Source: Lachnospiraceae bacterium (GTDB taxonomy: Bacteria > Bacillota > Clostridia > Lachnospirales > Lachnospiraceae). Taken from it: a stretch of DNA of 54,937 bases. The DNA is taken from positions 1 through 54,937 of the forward strand of contig JAILPE010000089.1 of the NCBI GenBank assembly GCA_024699645.1, read 5' to 3'. The notes beneath the pieces were generated by a model. It was not told the origin of the DNA. It saw only the letters and a list, made by a program, of their open reading frames with translations, and made no database searches. The first letter of the stretch is position 1; each line of letters begins with the position of its first letter. The position numbers were made by a program, and so were the translations under genes. Shown here in pieces: positions 1 through 7,483 of the stretch.

Positions 1-22
1 TTTACACCTTATTTTACACCTT

Positions 23-51
23 TTGCTTACAAAACTATGCCATTTTATACC
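23..51 (+). promoter_or_regulatory. possible promoter of the phosphatase gene
   Basis: A -35-like TTGCTT (23-28) and a -10-like TATACC (46-51) are 17 nt apart, upstream of the phosphatase gene. The region is AT-rich and contains two short direct repeats (TTTACACCTT at 1 and 13; ATGCCAATTT-like at 37 and 57). The match to consensus is only fair. Confidence 0.3.
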
Positions 52-115
52 AATATATGCCAATTTAGCAGATTATAAAAATGGCTGAAACACTTGAAAA
101 TAAAGGAAAAAACGT

Positions 116-583
116 ATGATTAGAGTATTATTCATCTGCCATGGCAATATTTGCCGAAGTACTATGGCGGAAAGCGTTTTTACGCATATGGTCCGCGAGC
201 GGGGAATCGCGAGAGATTTTGAGATCGCATCTGCGGCGACGAGTACGGAGGAGATAGGAAACACTCCTCACTACGGTACGGTCGATAAGCTGCGAAGGGA
301 AGGAATTCCGCTGGTTCCGCATCGGGCCGTTCAAATGCGCAGAACCGATTACGATTATTATGACTACATCATAGGCATGGATTCTGCAAATATCAGAAAT
401 ATGGGCAGGATATGCGGTGGTGATCCGTACGGAAAGTTCTACAGGATGCTTGAATTTGTCGGGTCGCAGCGTGACGTGGCCGATCCCTGGTATACAGGGG
501 ACTTTGAAACCACGTACAGGGACATTGTCGAGGGACTTGAAGGATTCCTTGAGTATCTCGGATACGATAAAGAGCGCAAATGA
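116..583 (+). CDS. low molecular weight protein-tyrosine phosphatase
   Basis: A 155-residue cytoplasmic enzyme of the LMW-PTP family, which removes phosphate from phosphotyrosine (or low molecular weight substrates) through a cysteinyl-phosphate intermediate. The P-loop C-X5-R-S is at residues 8-15 (CHGNICRS), directly after the first beta strand as usual. The general-acid motif DPW is at 123-125 and is followed by YTGDFETTY, typical of the family. Length is normal. The start is supported by a purine-rich AAAGGAAAAAA just upstream. It stands alone, convergent with the minus-strand flavoprotein gene. Its target cannot be told: in Firmicutes such enzymes can act on polysaccharide kinases or on arginine phosphate, and a CapD-like sugar enzyme lies 5 kb away without an obvious operon link. 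Confidence 0.93.
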   Translation: MIRVLFICHGNICRSTMAESVFTHMVRERGIARDFEIASAATSTEEIGNTPHYGTVDKLRREGIPLVPHRAVQMRRTDYDYYDYIIGMDSANIRNMGRICGGDPYGKFYRMLEFVGSQRDVADPWYTGDFETTYRDIVEGLEGFLEYLGYDKERK

Positions 584-617
584 AAGCCGTGCGAGATTTC
601 ACGAACCGGGCCCGACT

Positions 618-734
618 AAATGATCATAAACGTAGTGTCTTGTAAAGGATCCGGCCAAATGGCCATAAACATAGTGCCTTGCAGAGTATCCGGCTTAATG
701 ACCATAAACTTATTATCTTGTAAAGTTGGTCCAG
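618..734. repeat. three tandem imperfect 39-bp repeats
   Basis: Units begin at 618, 657 and 696. Each contains CATAAAC followed by a T/A-rich stretch and CTTG(T/C)A(A/G)AG. The third unit runs into the 3' end of the minus-strand flavoprotein gene, and a related copy of the unit's core lies beside that gene's 5' end (1397-1421). The unit is 13 codons long, so the plus strand reads as three similar 13-residue blocks, but that reading frame runs antisense through the flavoprotein gene and is probably not expressed. No terminator hairpin is seen between the convergent genes here. Confidence 0.75.
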
Positions 735-1342
735 ACTCTGTCTTCGGTGGTAGGCAATCCGATTGTTTCTTTGCCGAGTGCTATGCTTTTCATAAGAAAA
801 ACCATATTTCGTGCAAGGACACGCATGACTTGCATACCCTCGAGATCCTCGATGCCTTCACCGGGATCCCAACCGTAAATATTGTTCCAGTATTGGCTTG
901 TTGCAACGGGCATATTTGAAAGAGTAAAGAACCTGTTGAGCTCGTCAAATGTTGCGGTACATCCGGAACGTCTCGCGCTTACGACGCTTGCGCCGACTTT
1001 AAGACTTTTGTCGAAAGAAGTGCTGTAAAAGAGTCGTTGGAGGGCTGAAAGAAGAGTTCCGTTTGCTGAACCGTAATATACGGGGGAACCGATAACAAGA
1101 CCGTCTGCGGCTTCAAACTTAACAGCCAGTTCGTTTACTATATCGTTAAAAACGCATTTGTGGCTTTTCCTGCATGTTTCACAGGCGATGCAGCCGCGAA
1201 CATCGTTTTTCCCAAGCAGAATAGTTTCATATTCTACGCCGTTTTCTTCGAAAACCTTTTCCATTTCATGAAGGGCGAGTGCAATGTTTCCGTTTGCTCT
1301 CGGACTTCCGTTTATGATCAGAACTCTTGGCTTATCACCCAT
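713..1342 (-). CDS. flavodoxin-fold NAD(P)H-dependent FMN reductase / iron-sulfur flavoprotein-like
   Basis: About 209 residues, a cytoplasmic flavodoxin-like oxidoreductase of the NADPH-dependent FMN reductase family. The N-terminal strand and phosphate loop read LIINGSPRANGN, and the FMN-side motif GSPVYYGSANG follows about 80 residues later. A compact cysteine cluster, C-X2-C-X2-C-X5-C (CIACETCRKSHKC), matches the spacing of the iron-sulfur flavoprotein (Isf) group, so a 4Fe-4S cluster is possible. I chose the ATG at 1342 rather than an upstream in-frame start at 1399 because AAGGGGAGG lies 7 nt ahead of it and the flavodoxin fold begins immediately after. It is monocistronic and flanked on both sides by copies of a CATAAAC repeat. 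Confidence 0.85.
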   Translation of the reverse strand: MGDKPRVLIINGSPRANGNIALALHEMEKVFEENGVEYETILLGKNDVRGCIACETCRKSHKCVFNDIVNELAVKFEAADGLVIGSPVYYGSANGTLLSALQRLFYSTSFDKSLKVGASVVSARRSGCTATFDELNRFFTLSNMPVATSQYWNNIYGWDPGEGIEDLEGMQVMRVLARNMVFLMKSIALGKETIGLPTTEDRVWTNFTR

Positions 1343-1396
1343 ATTGAGGCCTCCCCTTGATAAAGTGTTTATATAAATATACAGTATTTTTCCCGA

Positions 1397-1421
1397 CATA
1401 AACTTATTATTTTTTGCAAGG
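1397..1421. repeat. upstream copy of the CATAAAC repeat
   Basis: CATAAACTTATTATTTTTTG closely resembles 700-720 (CATAAACTTATTATCTTG...), the core of the third 39-bp repeat. The two copies are therefore direct repeats flanking the flavoprotein gene. This one lies in the gene's upstream region, where an operator would be expected. Confidence 0.55.
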
Positions 1422-1498
1422 AAGTATATATTTTTTGTATGAGACTGGTGATGAGAAAGAACCGCTTAAGTTCCTGCGGAAAAATATAGTTCTAAGGA

Positions 1499-1526
1499 TT
1501 GACAAAGGGCCGGTAAAGATTATAAT
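1499..1526 (+). promoter_or_regulatory. sigma-A-type promoter of tRNA-Asn
   Basis: Consensus TTGACA at 1499-1504 and TATAAT at 1521-1526 with a 16-nt spacer. The tRNA starts 17 nt after the -10 box. Confidence 0.85.
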
Positions 1527-1542
1527 GGGGAAGTGGTGATAT

Positions 1543-1614
1543 TCCTCGATAGCTCAATGGTAGAGCACTCGGCTGTTAACCGAGGGGTTGTTGGTTCGAG
1601 CCCAACTCGGGGAG
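1543..1614 (+). tRNA. tRNA-Asn (GTT)
   Basis: A full cloverleaf can be drawn: acceptor TCCTCGA/TCGGGGA with one G-U pair, anticodon stem CTCGG/CCGAG around loop CTGTTAA (anticodon GTT, 1575-1577), and T-arm GTTGG-TTCGAGC-CCAAC. The discriminator is G. CCA is not encoded. It has its own promoter and terminator, so it is a single-gene unit. Confidence 0.95.
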
Positions 1615-1623
1615 TTTTGGGAC

Positions 1624-1656
1624 GGTTGTTGCACAGGCTGCAACAACTGTTTTTTT
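1624..1656 (+). terminator. terminator of tRNA-Asn
   Basis: Perfect 9-bp stem GTTGTTGCA/TGCAACAAC with a 5-nt loop, followed by a run of seven T (1650-1656). From here to 1869 I see no gene or strong signal. Confidence 0.9.
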
Positions 1657-1869
1657 GTTGAAATTAATTGACAGATTTATGCAGCTAAGACATAATTCGG
1701 TTAAAGGCTGATATTGAAATGTTCACACGTATGCGAGTGGGATGAAAGCGCTTTTATATGAGCAAGTAGCGGAGTGGATTGCAAATATCATTGACAGGAT
1801 ATGAGGCTCTGCTACACACCGAAATATAGTGATACGCAGAGGTCATAAAGAAAAGACAAGAGGTGCGTA

Positions 1870-2691
1870 ATGCAGGAACAATTTATCAGAACGGCGATGC
1901 TTATCGGCGAAGATGGCGTTGAAAAGCTTCTTTCATCGCGGGTATGCGTATTTGGAGTCGGCGGCGTCGGAGGTTTTACGGTTGAAGCGCTCGCAAGAAG
2001 CGGCGTTGGTGCGATCGATCTTGTAGATGCGGACCTTGTTTCTCTCTCAAATATAAACAGACAGATCATAGCAGACCACAAAACTGTCGGCCGGCCAAAG
2101 GTTGAGGTGGCGAAAGAAAGAATATCCGCTATCAATCCGGACTGTAAGGTAACGATTCACAACATGTTTTTCCTGCCTGAAAATGCCGACGAGATCGATA
2201 TGAACGCCTATGATTATGTCGTTGATGCCGTCGATACGGTGACTGCCAAAATTGAAATCATTAAAAGAGCAAAAGAAGCAGGCGTGCCGGTCATCAGTTG
2301 CATGGGCGCGGCAAATAAACTTGATCCGACGGCTTTTAAGGTGGCAGACATCTATAAGACAAGTGTTTGTCCGCTTGCGCGTGTAATGCGCAGAGAGCTA
2401 AAAAAGCGCGGCATCGATTCTCTTAAAGTGGTTTATTCTCAGGAGGAGGCCATGAAACCGATCGATGTGCTTTCGGAAGAAACCACAGGGGACGTAGCAC
2501 GGTATCAGAAAGAAACCACAGAGAATGCAGCCGGTTCGTCGGAAGTGATCACAGGGAATAAAACTGAGTCGCAGGAACACGTGAAAAGGGTTACGCCCGC
2601 AAGCATAGCATTTGTTCCCTCAGTGGCGGGAATGATCGCCGCAGGAGAGGTAATAAAAGATTTAACTAAGTCGGGATCAAGTTCTGACTGA
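1870..2691 (+). CDS. tcdA: tRNA threonylcarbamoyladenosine dehydratase (TcdA/CsdL-like E1 enzyme)
   Basis: A 273-residue ThiF/E1-superfamily protein. TcdA uses ATP to cyclise the t6A37 modification of ANN-decoding tRNAs. The nucleotide-binding GVGGVGG is at about residues 29-35, followed by the family's acidic strand LVDADLVSLSNINRQ, and the C-terminal block IAFVPSVAGMIAAGEVI is typical. ThiF and MoeB are less likely because there is no partner ubiquitin-like gene nearby. Between the core and the C-terminal block there is a Thr/Glu-rich insertion (about residues 204-242) encoded by short repeats of GAAACCACAG, which I do not expect in the family. It is followed by an SDR gene after 25 nt, so the two may be co-transcribed. 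Confidence 0.88.
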   Translation: MQEQFIRTAMLIGEDGVEKLLSSRVCVFGVGGVGGFTVEALARSGVGAIDLVDADLVSLSNINRQIIADHKTVGRPKVEVAKERISAINPDCKVTIHNMFFLPENADEIDMNAYDYVVDAVDTVTAKIEIIKRAKEAGVPVISCMGAANKLDPTAFKVADIYKTSVCPLARVMRRELKKRGIDSLKVVYSQEEAMKPIDVLSEETTGDVARYQKETTENAAGSSEVITGNKTESQEHVKRVTPASIAFVPSVAGMIAAGEVIKDLTKSGSSSD

Positions 2692-2716
2692 CTTACTCTT
2701 AATAAAGGAGGTTTGT

Positions 2717-3739
2717 ATGAAAACGTTATTTATCGGTGGAACGGGAACTATAAGCACTGCGATCGTTAAAAGACTTGTAAACGAGCTCGGAGCTGAGGTT
2801 TGGCTCATCAACAGAGGCAACAGGAAGGAAGTTGTCCCGGCGGGAGTTCATCAGATAATCGCGGATATATATAATGAGGCTGATGTGGCAGCAAAGCTTG
2901 AAGGACTCGAATTTGATGTTGTCAGCGATTTTATCGCTTTTGACGTAAACGCGGTCGAGAGAGATTACAGGCTTTTTAAGGGAAAGACAAAGCAGTATAT
3001 GTTCATAAGCTCAGCATCGGCGTATAATAAACCGGCCGCAAATTATGTCATAACCGAGGGAACAACGCTTGCAAATCCTCATTGGCAGTATTCACGCAAC
3101 AAGATCGCGTGCGAAGAGTTCCTTATGAAAAAGTACAGGGAAGAAGGATTCCCTGTTACAATAGTCAGGCCCAGCCATACATACGATGAAAGAAATATTC
3201 CGCTTGGTGTGCACGGAAAAAAAGGATTCTATCAGGTGATCAAGAGAATGAAGGAGGGCAAGCCCGTTATAATTCAGGGAGACGGCTCTTCACTTTGGAC
3301 CGTGACTTTCAATTATGATTTTGCGATCGGATATACGGGACTTATGGGAAATCGTCATGCGATAGGCGAAGCTTTCCAGATAACGGGAGATGAGACGCTT
3401 ACGTGGAATCAGATATATAATACGATAGCGGATAAGCTCGGAGTCGAATTAAAGCCTTATTATGTGGCCTCTGAGTACTTAAGCGCTGTAGGCGATAAAT
3501 ACGGATTTGATTTTGAAGGAAGTCTTTTGGGTGATAAGTCTGTTTCGGTCGTATTTGACAACAGCAAGATTAAAAGGCTTGTTCCGCAGATGACTACGAA
3601 CATAAGGTTTGATACAGGTGTAAAGATCGCGATCGACTACATTGAGAGTCATCCGGAGTGTCAGGTGGAAGACAGGGAGTTTGATGAGTGGTGCGATAAA
3701 GTAATATCAGCGCTTGAAAAGTCCAAGCAGGAGATATAA
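2717..3739 (+). CDS. NAD-dependent epimerase/dehydratase family protein (atypical SDR)
   Basis: A 340-residue cytoplasmic Rossmann-fold protein. The dinucleotide site FIGGTGTIS is at residues 5-13, and the SDR catalytic pair Tyr-X3-Lys is at 125-129 (YSRNK), with the serine-rich strand FISSASAY before it. It resembles the NAD-epimerase group that includes plant CSP41-type proteins and many uncharacterised bacterial ones. Substrate cannot be told. A strong AAAGGAGG lies 7 nt before the ATG. It follows the TcdA-like gene with 25 nt between them, suggesting one transcript. Confidence 0.85.
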   Translation: MKTLFIGGTGTISTAIVKRLVNELGAEVWLINRGNRKEVVPAGVHQIIADIYNEADVAAKLEGLEFDVVSDFIAFDVNAVERDYRLFKGKTKQYMFISSASAYNKPAANYVITEGTTLANPHWQYSRNKIACEEFLMKKYREEGFPVTIVRPSHTYDERNIPLGVHGKKGFYQVIKRMKEGKPVIIQGDGSSLWTVTFNYDFAIGYTGLMGNRHAIGEAFQITGDETLTWNQIYNTIADKLGVELKPYYVASEYLSAVGDKYGFDFEGSLLGDKSVSVVFDNSKIKRLVPQMTTNIRFDTGVKIAIDYIESHPECQVEDREFDEWCDKVISALEKSKQEI

Positions 3740-3805
3740 TAGCGAAATGCCTGATCGCAGGCAGCTACAAATAACATGTGAAATATGATCAGGGAGGAAA
3801 GAATA

Positions 3806-4171
3806 ATGAGTTTTTTGGGAAATGTGATCTGGTTTTTGACAGGAGGATTTATCAGTGCTTTGGGGTGGTTTGTTGCCGGATTGCTCTGGTGCATAACGGT
3901 TATCGGAATACCTGTCGGAGTACAGTGCTTTAAGCTTGCATCGATCTCTCTTTGTCCGTTCGGAAAAAGTATCAGAGGCGGTGGCAGTGCCGCAAAGTTT
4001 ATATTAAATGTCCTTTGGTTTATCTTTTCGGGACTCGAGCTAGCTATTGTTAATTTTTTGTTCGGATGTATCCTTTGCATTACGATAATAGGGATTCCTT
4101 TCGGAAAACAGTATTTTAAGATCGCAAAACTTGCGCTTGCACCATTTGGCGCAGAGGTGGTCAGGGATTAA
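3806..4171 (+). CDS. YccF family inner-membrane protein
   Basis: A 121-residue membrane protein of the YccF (DUF307) family, whose function is unknown. Two copies of the characteristic block are visible: CITVIGIPVGVQCFKLASISLCPFG and, about 55 residues later, CITIIGIPFGKQYFKIAKLALAPFG, each preceded by hydrophobic segments. I chose the ATG at 3806 because GGGAGG lies just upstream; an in-frame ATG at 3785 lacks such a site. Confidence 0.9.
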   Translation: MSFLGNVIWFLTGGFISALGWFVAGLLWCITVIGIPVGVQCFKLASISLCPFGKSIRGGGSAAKFILNVLWFIFSGLELAIVNFLFGCILCITIIGIPFGKQYFKIAKLALAPFGAEVVRD

Positions 4172-4203
4172 GTGATTTCATTAAGCAATTGTTTAAAAAA
4201 CGA

Positions 4204-4233
4204 TTGACAAGAGACAATGAATTATTATATAAT
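4204..4233 (+). promoter_or_regulatory. promoter of the tRNA-Glu cluster
   Basis: TTGACA at 4204-4209 and TATAAT at 4228-4233, spacer 18 nt, with the first tRNA 33 nt further on. Confidence 0.8.
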
Positions 4234-4265
4234 GCTCTCGTTGCAGTTCTCTGCGACATGAGTTA

Positions 4266-4337
4266 GGCTCCGTGGTCAAGAGGTTAAGACATCGCCCTTT
4301 CACGGCGGTAACACGGGTTCAATTCCCGTCGGAGTCA
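4266..4337 (+). tRNA. tRNA-Glu (TTC)
   Basis: Acceptor GGCTCCG/CGGAGTC, anticodon arm TCGCC-CTTTCAC-GGCGG with anticodon TTC, T-arm ACGGG-TTCAATT-CCCGT, discriminator A. No encoded CCA. Only 4 nt separate it from the next tRNA. Confidence 0.95.
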
Positions 4338-4341
4338 TTTT

Positions 4342-4415
4342 GGACCTTTAGCTCAGTTGGTTAGAGCAACCGGCTCATAACCGGTCGGTCCTGGGTTCGA
4401 GTCCCCGAAGGTCCA
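4342..4415 (+). tRNA. tRNA with CAT anticodon (elongator Met or lysidine-type Ile2)
   Basis: Acceptor GGACCTT/AAGGTCC is perfect and the anticodon loop is CTCATAA (anticodon CAT). A G1-C72 pair excludes initiator tRNA. Whether it is elongator Met or the TilS-modified Ile2 tRNA cannot be decided by eye; the GGACCTT acceptor resembles the Ile2 type in Bacillus. The T-arm CTGGG-TTCGAGT-CCCCG has one T-C mismatch at its second pair. No encoded CCA. Confidence 0.88.
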
Positions 4416-4417
4416 CT

Positions 4418-4442
4418 AAAATCCCTTAGGGGATTTGTTTTT
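4418..4442 (+). terminator. terminator after the CAT tRNA
   Basis: AAATCCC/GGGATTT stem with a short loop, followed by GTTTTT. It ends the Glu-CAT unit. Confidence 0.7.
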
Positions 4443-4619
4443 AAAAAGAAAATAAGAATTGCTCCGTAATTCTTATGGCAAAGTGTGATAAGGAAAATAG
4501 TCTTCACTACAGTTGCCTATGCGACTTAGTTCAGACAGACGAATCCGGTTCCGCTTTGCTTCAACACTTCCTTTTTTGAAATGTAACGTTGAGTCGTTCG
4601 TAACATTTCGGGATTCTTT

Positions 4620-4693
4620 GGCCTAGTGGCTCAGTTGGTTAGAGCGCCGCCCTGTCACGGCGGAGGTCGTCGGTTCGAGTCCGATCTGGGTCG
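4620..4693 (+). tRNA. tRNA-Asp (GTC)
   Basis: Acceptor GGCCTAG/CTGGGTC pairs with two G-U wobbles, anticodon loop CTGTCAC (GTC), T-arm GTCGG-TTCGAGT-CCGAT, discriminator G. No encoded CCA. Confidence 0.93.
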
Positions 4694-4701
4694 TTTGCTG
4701 A

Positions 4702-4898
4702 GAGCACGCAAACTTGCTCCGCAAGTTTGGTGGTCATGGGGTATCGAAAATTTTCATCGTCACCTAAAGGGTGATTCGAAAATTTTCTAATGACTCGCTT
4801 CGCAAAGCTCCGCGACTCTTCGAAAAAGATTGCCTTGAGGCATGTCAATCTTTTCCTCGAGCACGCAAACTTGCTCCGCAAGTTTGGTGGTCATGGGG
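4702..4898. repeat. 40-bp direct repeat with internal hairpin, flanking the Asp-Val tRNA spacer
   Basis: Identical 40-nt copies lie at 4702-4741 and 4859-4898. Each holds a perfect 9-bp inverted repeat CAAACTTGC-TCC-GCAAGTTTG. The second copy runs into the first bases of tRNA-Val. Between them are further dyads: two copies of the palindrome GAAAATTTTC and a stem AAAAGATTG/CAATCTTTT. They look like RNA hairpins of the tRNA precursor or a small repeat family. Confidence 0.8.
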
Positions 4899-4969
4899 GA
4901 TCTTAGCTCAGCTGGGAGAGCATCTGCCTTACAAGCAGAGGGTCATAGGTTCGAGCCCTATAGGTCCCA
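4897..4969 (+). tRNA. tRNA-Val (TAC)
   Basis: Acceptor GGGATCT/AGGTCCC, anticodon loop CTTACAA (TAC), T-arm ATAGG-TTCGAGC-CCTAT, discriminator A. No encoded CCA. Confidence 0.95.
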
Positions 4970-4990
4970 TTTTTTTCTGTTATGGTTTAT

Positions 4991-5076
4991 GCCGGCGTGG
5001 CGGAATTGGCAGACGCCCGGGACTTAAAATCCCGTGAGGCTTACCCCTCGTACCGGTTCGACCCCGGTCGCCGGCA
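4991..5076 (+). tRNA. tRNA-Leu (TAA)
   Basis: An 86-nt class II tRNA with a long variable arm. Acceptor GCCGGCG/CGCCGGC is perfect, anticodon TAA within ACTTAAAAT, T-arm ACCGG-TTCGACC-CCGGT, discriminator A. No encoded CCA. The 290 nt that follow hold no gene I can support. Confidence 0.95.
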
Positions 5077-5246
5077 GTTTTCTTTTTTCCTTATTTATTT
5101 CCATTTTTTGAAACCCTTTTTGAGTTTTTGGCATGCGATCCGTCGTGTTGTAAAGTTATCACTTGTCAACGGGCCGCCGATCGATCTTTACGTGTTTCGC
5201 TGTTTCAGCTTACAAAAAATCTTGTTTTGTATAAGTTCAAAAATTC

Positions 5247-5346
5247 TTGACACCACCCATTATTTATGATATTGTATCTCATTGCGAGGCCTAATGCTTA
5301 GTCATGTGTATGACGAAAATCGGAAGCTGTTGAACGTATTCCGATA
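5247..5346 (+). promoter_or_regulatory. promoter and structured leader of tRNA-Arg
   Basis: TTGACA (5247-5252) with a weaker TATTGT (5270-5275) 17 nt away. About 90 nt of leader follow before the tRNA and contain two perfect dyads, GTCAT-GTGT-ATGAC (about 5303-5316) and ATCGGAA/TTCCGAT (about 5318-5345), which could guide 5' processing. Confidence 0.55.
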
Positions 5347-5366
5347 AGAAAAGACATTCGCAGGAT

Positions 5367-5440
5367 GTGTGTGTAGCTCAGCTGGATAGAGCGTCTGGCT
5401 ACGGACCAGAAGATCGCGCGTTCGAATCGTGTCACACACG
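5367..5440 (+). tRNA. tRNA-Arg (ACG)
   Basis: Acceptor GTGTGTG/CACACAC, anticodon arm TCTGG-CTACGGA-CCAGA with anticodon ACG (expected to be read as inosine), T-arm with G-U pairs, discriminator G. No encoded CCA. Confidence 0.94.
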
Positions 5441-5441
5441 T

Positions 5442-5472
5442 AAGCCATACCTTTCGTTGGTATGGCTTTTTT
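5442..5472 (+). terminator. terminator of tRNA-Arg
   Basis: Perfect 10-bp stem AAGCCATACC/GGTATGGCTT with a 7-nt loop, ending in a T run. Confidence 0.9.
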
Positions 5473-5598
5473 GTTATAATAGGGTTGTTAAGGGCAGAGG
5501 GAAACCTCGGACATGAACGTAATGAACTACTTCGTTTATGAAATTAAAATAAAGCGTGACTGAGTGGCCGCTTTACGCTGTAAGAGGGAGATAATAAT

Positions 5599-7464
5599 AT
5601 GGATTTGTTTAAACAAGGAAGAAAAGTTTTGTTTCGCAGACTTCTTCTTGCCGTGATCGATATTCTGACGGTTGCAGTTGCTTCGATAGGAGCGCTTCTT
5701 TTGAGGTTCGATCTTTCGTTTGATAAGATTCAGGAACCGTATCTTGGAGTCGTGATAAATCTTCTTCCTGTCGCTACGGCTGTGACGATCGTTATCTTGT
5801 GGATTTTACGCTTATACAGCAGTCTTTGGACATATGCCGGCATCAGAGAGCTTGAAAGAGTTGTATTGGGAAGTTTCCTTTCTACCGCTTTTTATGCGAT
5901 GCTGATCTACGTTTTCCATTATGGGGAGTATACATTACCCCGCAGTTTCTATTTCCTTTACTTCTTCGTACTTGTCGTGATCCTTTCGATCAGCCGCTTC
6001 GGCTACAGGATTGTAAGAACCATAATTCGTAATTATGTTGATCGCAGATACGGCAGTAACGTTATGGTCATCGGCGCCGGCGAGGCGGGCAGCATGATCA
6101 TCAGAGAAATGACCAACAATGATGATACCCATAAAACGGTTTGCTGCGTTATAGATGATTCAAGAGAAAAAATCGGCAATTATATACTCGGTGCCAAGGT
6201 CGTCGGAAGTACGGAAGACATTCCTTACTATGCTGAAAAATACAATATCAGGGAAATCATAATCGCTATCCCGTCCATAAGCAAGAAAGAAACGGGACGT
6301 ATAGTAGGTATATGTAAGACTACAAAATGTGCGTTAAAGATATTGCCCGGCATTAAGGAGCTCGTTGACGGAGGAACAAAGCTTTCACAGCTTCGTAACG
6401 TGGAAATTGAGGACCTTCTTGAAAGAGGCTCGATCGATATAGATATTGATTCGGTCATGGGATTTGTAACCGGAAAGACGGTGCTTGTCACGGGTGGCGG
6501 CGGCTCTATCGGAAGTGAGCTTTGCAGACAGCTTGCAAGGCACGGTGTGGGCAGATTGCTTATCGTTGATATTTATGAGAATAATGCCTATGACATCGAA
6601 CAGGAGCTTCGTAGGGATTATCCTGAGCTTGACCTTATTGTTATGATCGCTTCGGTACGTAATACAAAGAGGATCGATCTCATTTTTGAGCAGTACAAGC
6701 CCGAGATAGTATTTCATGCGGCAGCTCATAAACATGTTCCGCTTATGGAAGTCAGCCCCAACGAAGCGGTTAAAAACAATGTATACGGAACACTTAAAAC
6801 TGTTCGTGCCGCAGATAAACATGGAGTTGAGCGCTTTATCCTCATATCGACGGATAAGGCAGTTAATCCCACAAACGTTATGGGCGCGACCAAGCGTCTT
6901 TGCGAGATGATCATTCAGACCTATGACAGGATCTCGAAAACTGAGTTTGTGGCAGTAAGATTCGGTAATGTTCTCGGAAGTAACGGAAGCGTTATACCGC
7001 TCTTTAAGAAGCAGATCGAAGAGGGCGGACCTGTTACCGTTACCCACCCCGATATAGTCAGATTCTTCATGACGATTCCGGAAGCGGTTTCGCTTGTGCT
7101 TCAGGCGGGCGCATTTGCAAAGGGCGGCGAGATATTTGTACTTGATATGGGCGAACCTGTAAAGATACGTACACTTGCGGAAAACCTTATCAGACTTTCG
7201 GGATATGTTCCCTATCAGGATATAGACATTAAGTTCACAGGTCTCAGACCCGGTGAAAAGCTTTACGAAGAAGTGCTTATGGACGAGGAAGGCCTTCAGA
7301 ATACAGCCAACAGCCTTATCCATATTGGTAAACCGATAAAAATGGACTATGATGACTTCCTTGCAAAGATCGATGCATTATATGACTATGTCAAGGAAGA
7401 ACCCGATGACATCAGAGAAAAACTGATGGAACTTGTTCCGACATATAAGCCGGCTAAGAATTAA
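5599..7464 (+). CDS. membrane-bound nucleotide-sugar 4,6-dehydratase, CapD/PglF/WbpM type
   Basis: A 621-residue polysaccharide biosynthesis protein. The first ~140 residues hold four hydrophobic segments, then a Rossmann CoA-binding-like module (about 150-270), then an SDR domain. The NAD loop TGGGGSIGSE is at 298-307. The catalytic stretch STDKAVNPTNVMGATKR starts at 417, with Met428 and Lys432 in place of the usual Tyr-X3-Lys, which is normal for this 4,6-dehydratase family acting on UDP-GlcNAc-type substrates. Length matches the long membrane form. A GAGGGAG site precedes the ATG. Expected role: modified amino sugars for a surface glycan or glycoprotein, although no glycosyltransferase cluster lies in the window. 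Confidence 0.92.
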   Translation: MDLFKQGRKVLFRRLLLAVIDILTVAVASIGALLLRFDLSFDKIQEPYLGVVINLLPVATAVTIVILWILRLYSSLWTYAGIRELERVVLGSFLSTAFYAMLIYVFHYGEYTLPRSFYFLYFFVLVVILSISRFGYRIVRTIIRNYVDRRYGSNVMVIGAGEAGSMIIREMTNNDDTHKTVCCVIDDSREKIGNYILGAKVVGSTEDIPYYAEKYNIREIIIAIPSISKKETGRIVGICKTTKCALKILPGIKELVDGGTKLSQLRNVEIEDLLERGSIDIDIDSVMGFVTGKTVLVTGGGGSIGSELCRQLARHGVGRLLIVDIYENNAYDIEQELRRDYPELDLIVMIASVRNTKRIDLIFEQYKPEIVFHAAAHKHVPLMEVSPNEAVKNNVYGTLKTVRAADKHGVERFILISTDKAVNPTNVMGATKRLCEMIIQTYDRISKTEFVAVRFGNVLGSNGSVIPLFKKQIEEGGPVTVTHPDIVRFFMTIPEAVSLVLQAGAFAKGGEIFVLDMGEPVKIRTLAENLIRLSGYVPYQDIDIKFTGLRPGEKLYEEVLMDEEGLQNTANSLIHIGKPIKMDYDDFLAKIDALYDYVKEEPDDIREKLMELVPTYKPAKN

Positions 7465-7483
7465 GTAAAAGAGGGGAGATAAA

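Noticed and set aside
620-919. Plus-strand frame with three 13-residue repeats
   Set aside because: It runs antisense through the flavoprotein gene, the repeats are explained by the 39-bp DNA repeat being a multiple of three, and there is no ribosome site.
4771-5037. Open frames across tRNA-Val and tRNA-Leu
   Set aside because: They overlap clear tRNA genes and repeated spacer DNA; a chance effect.
6385-7323. 312-residue minus-strand frame within the dehydratase gene
   Set aside because: Antisense shadow; the plus-strand gene has complete family motifs across the same span.
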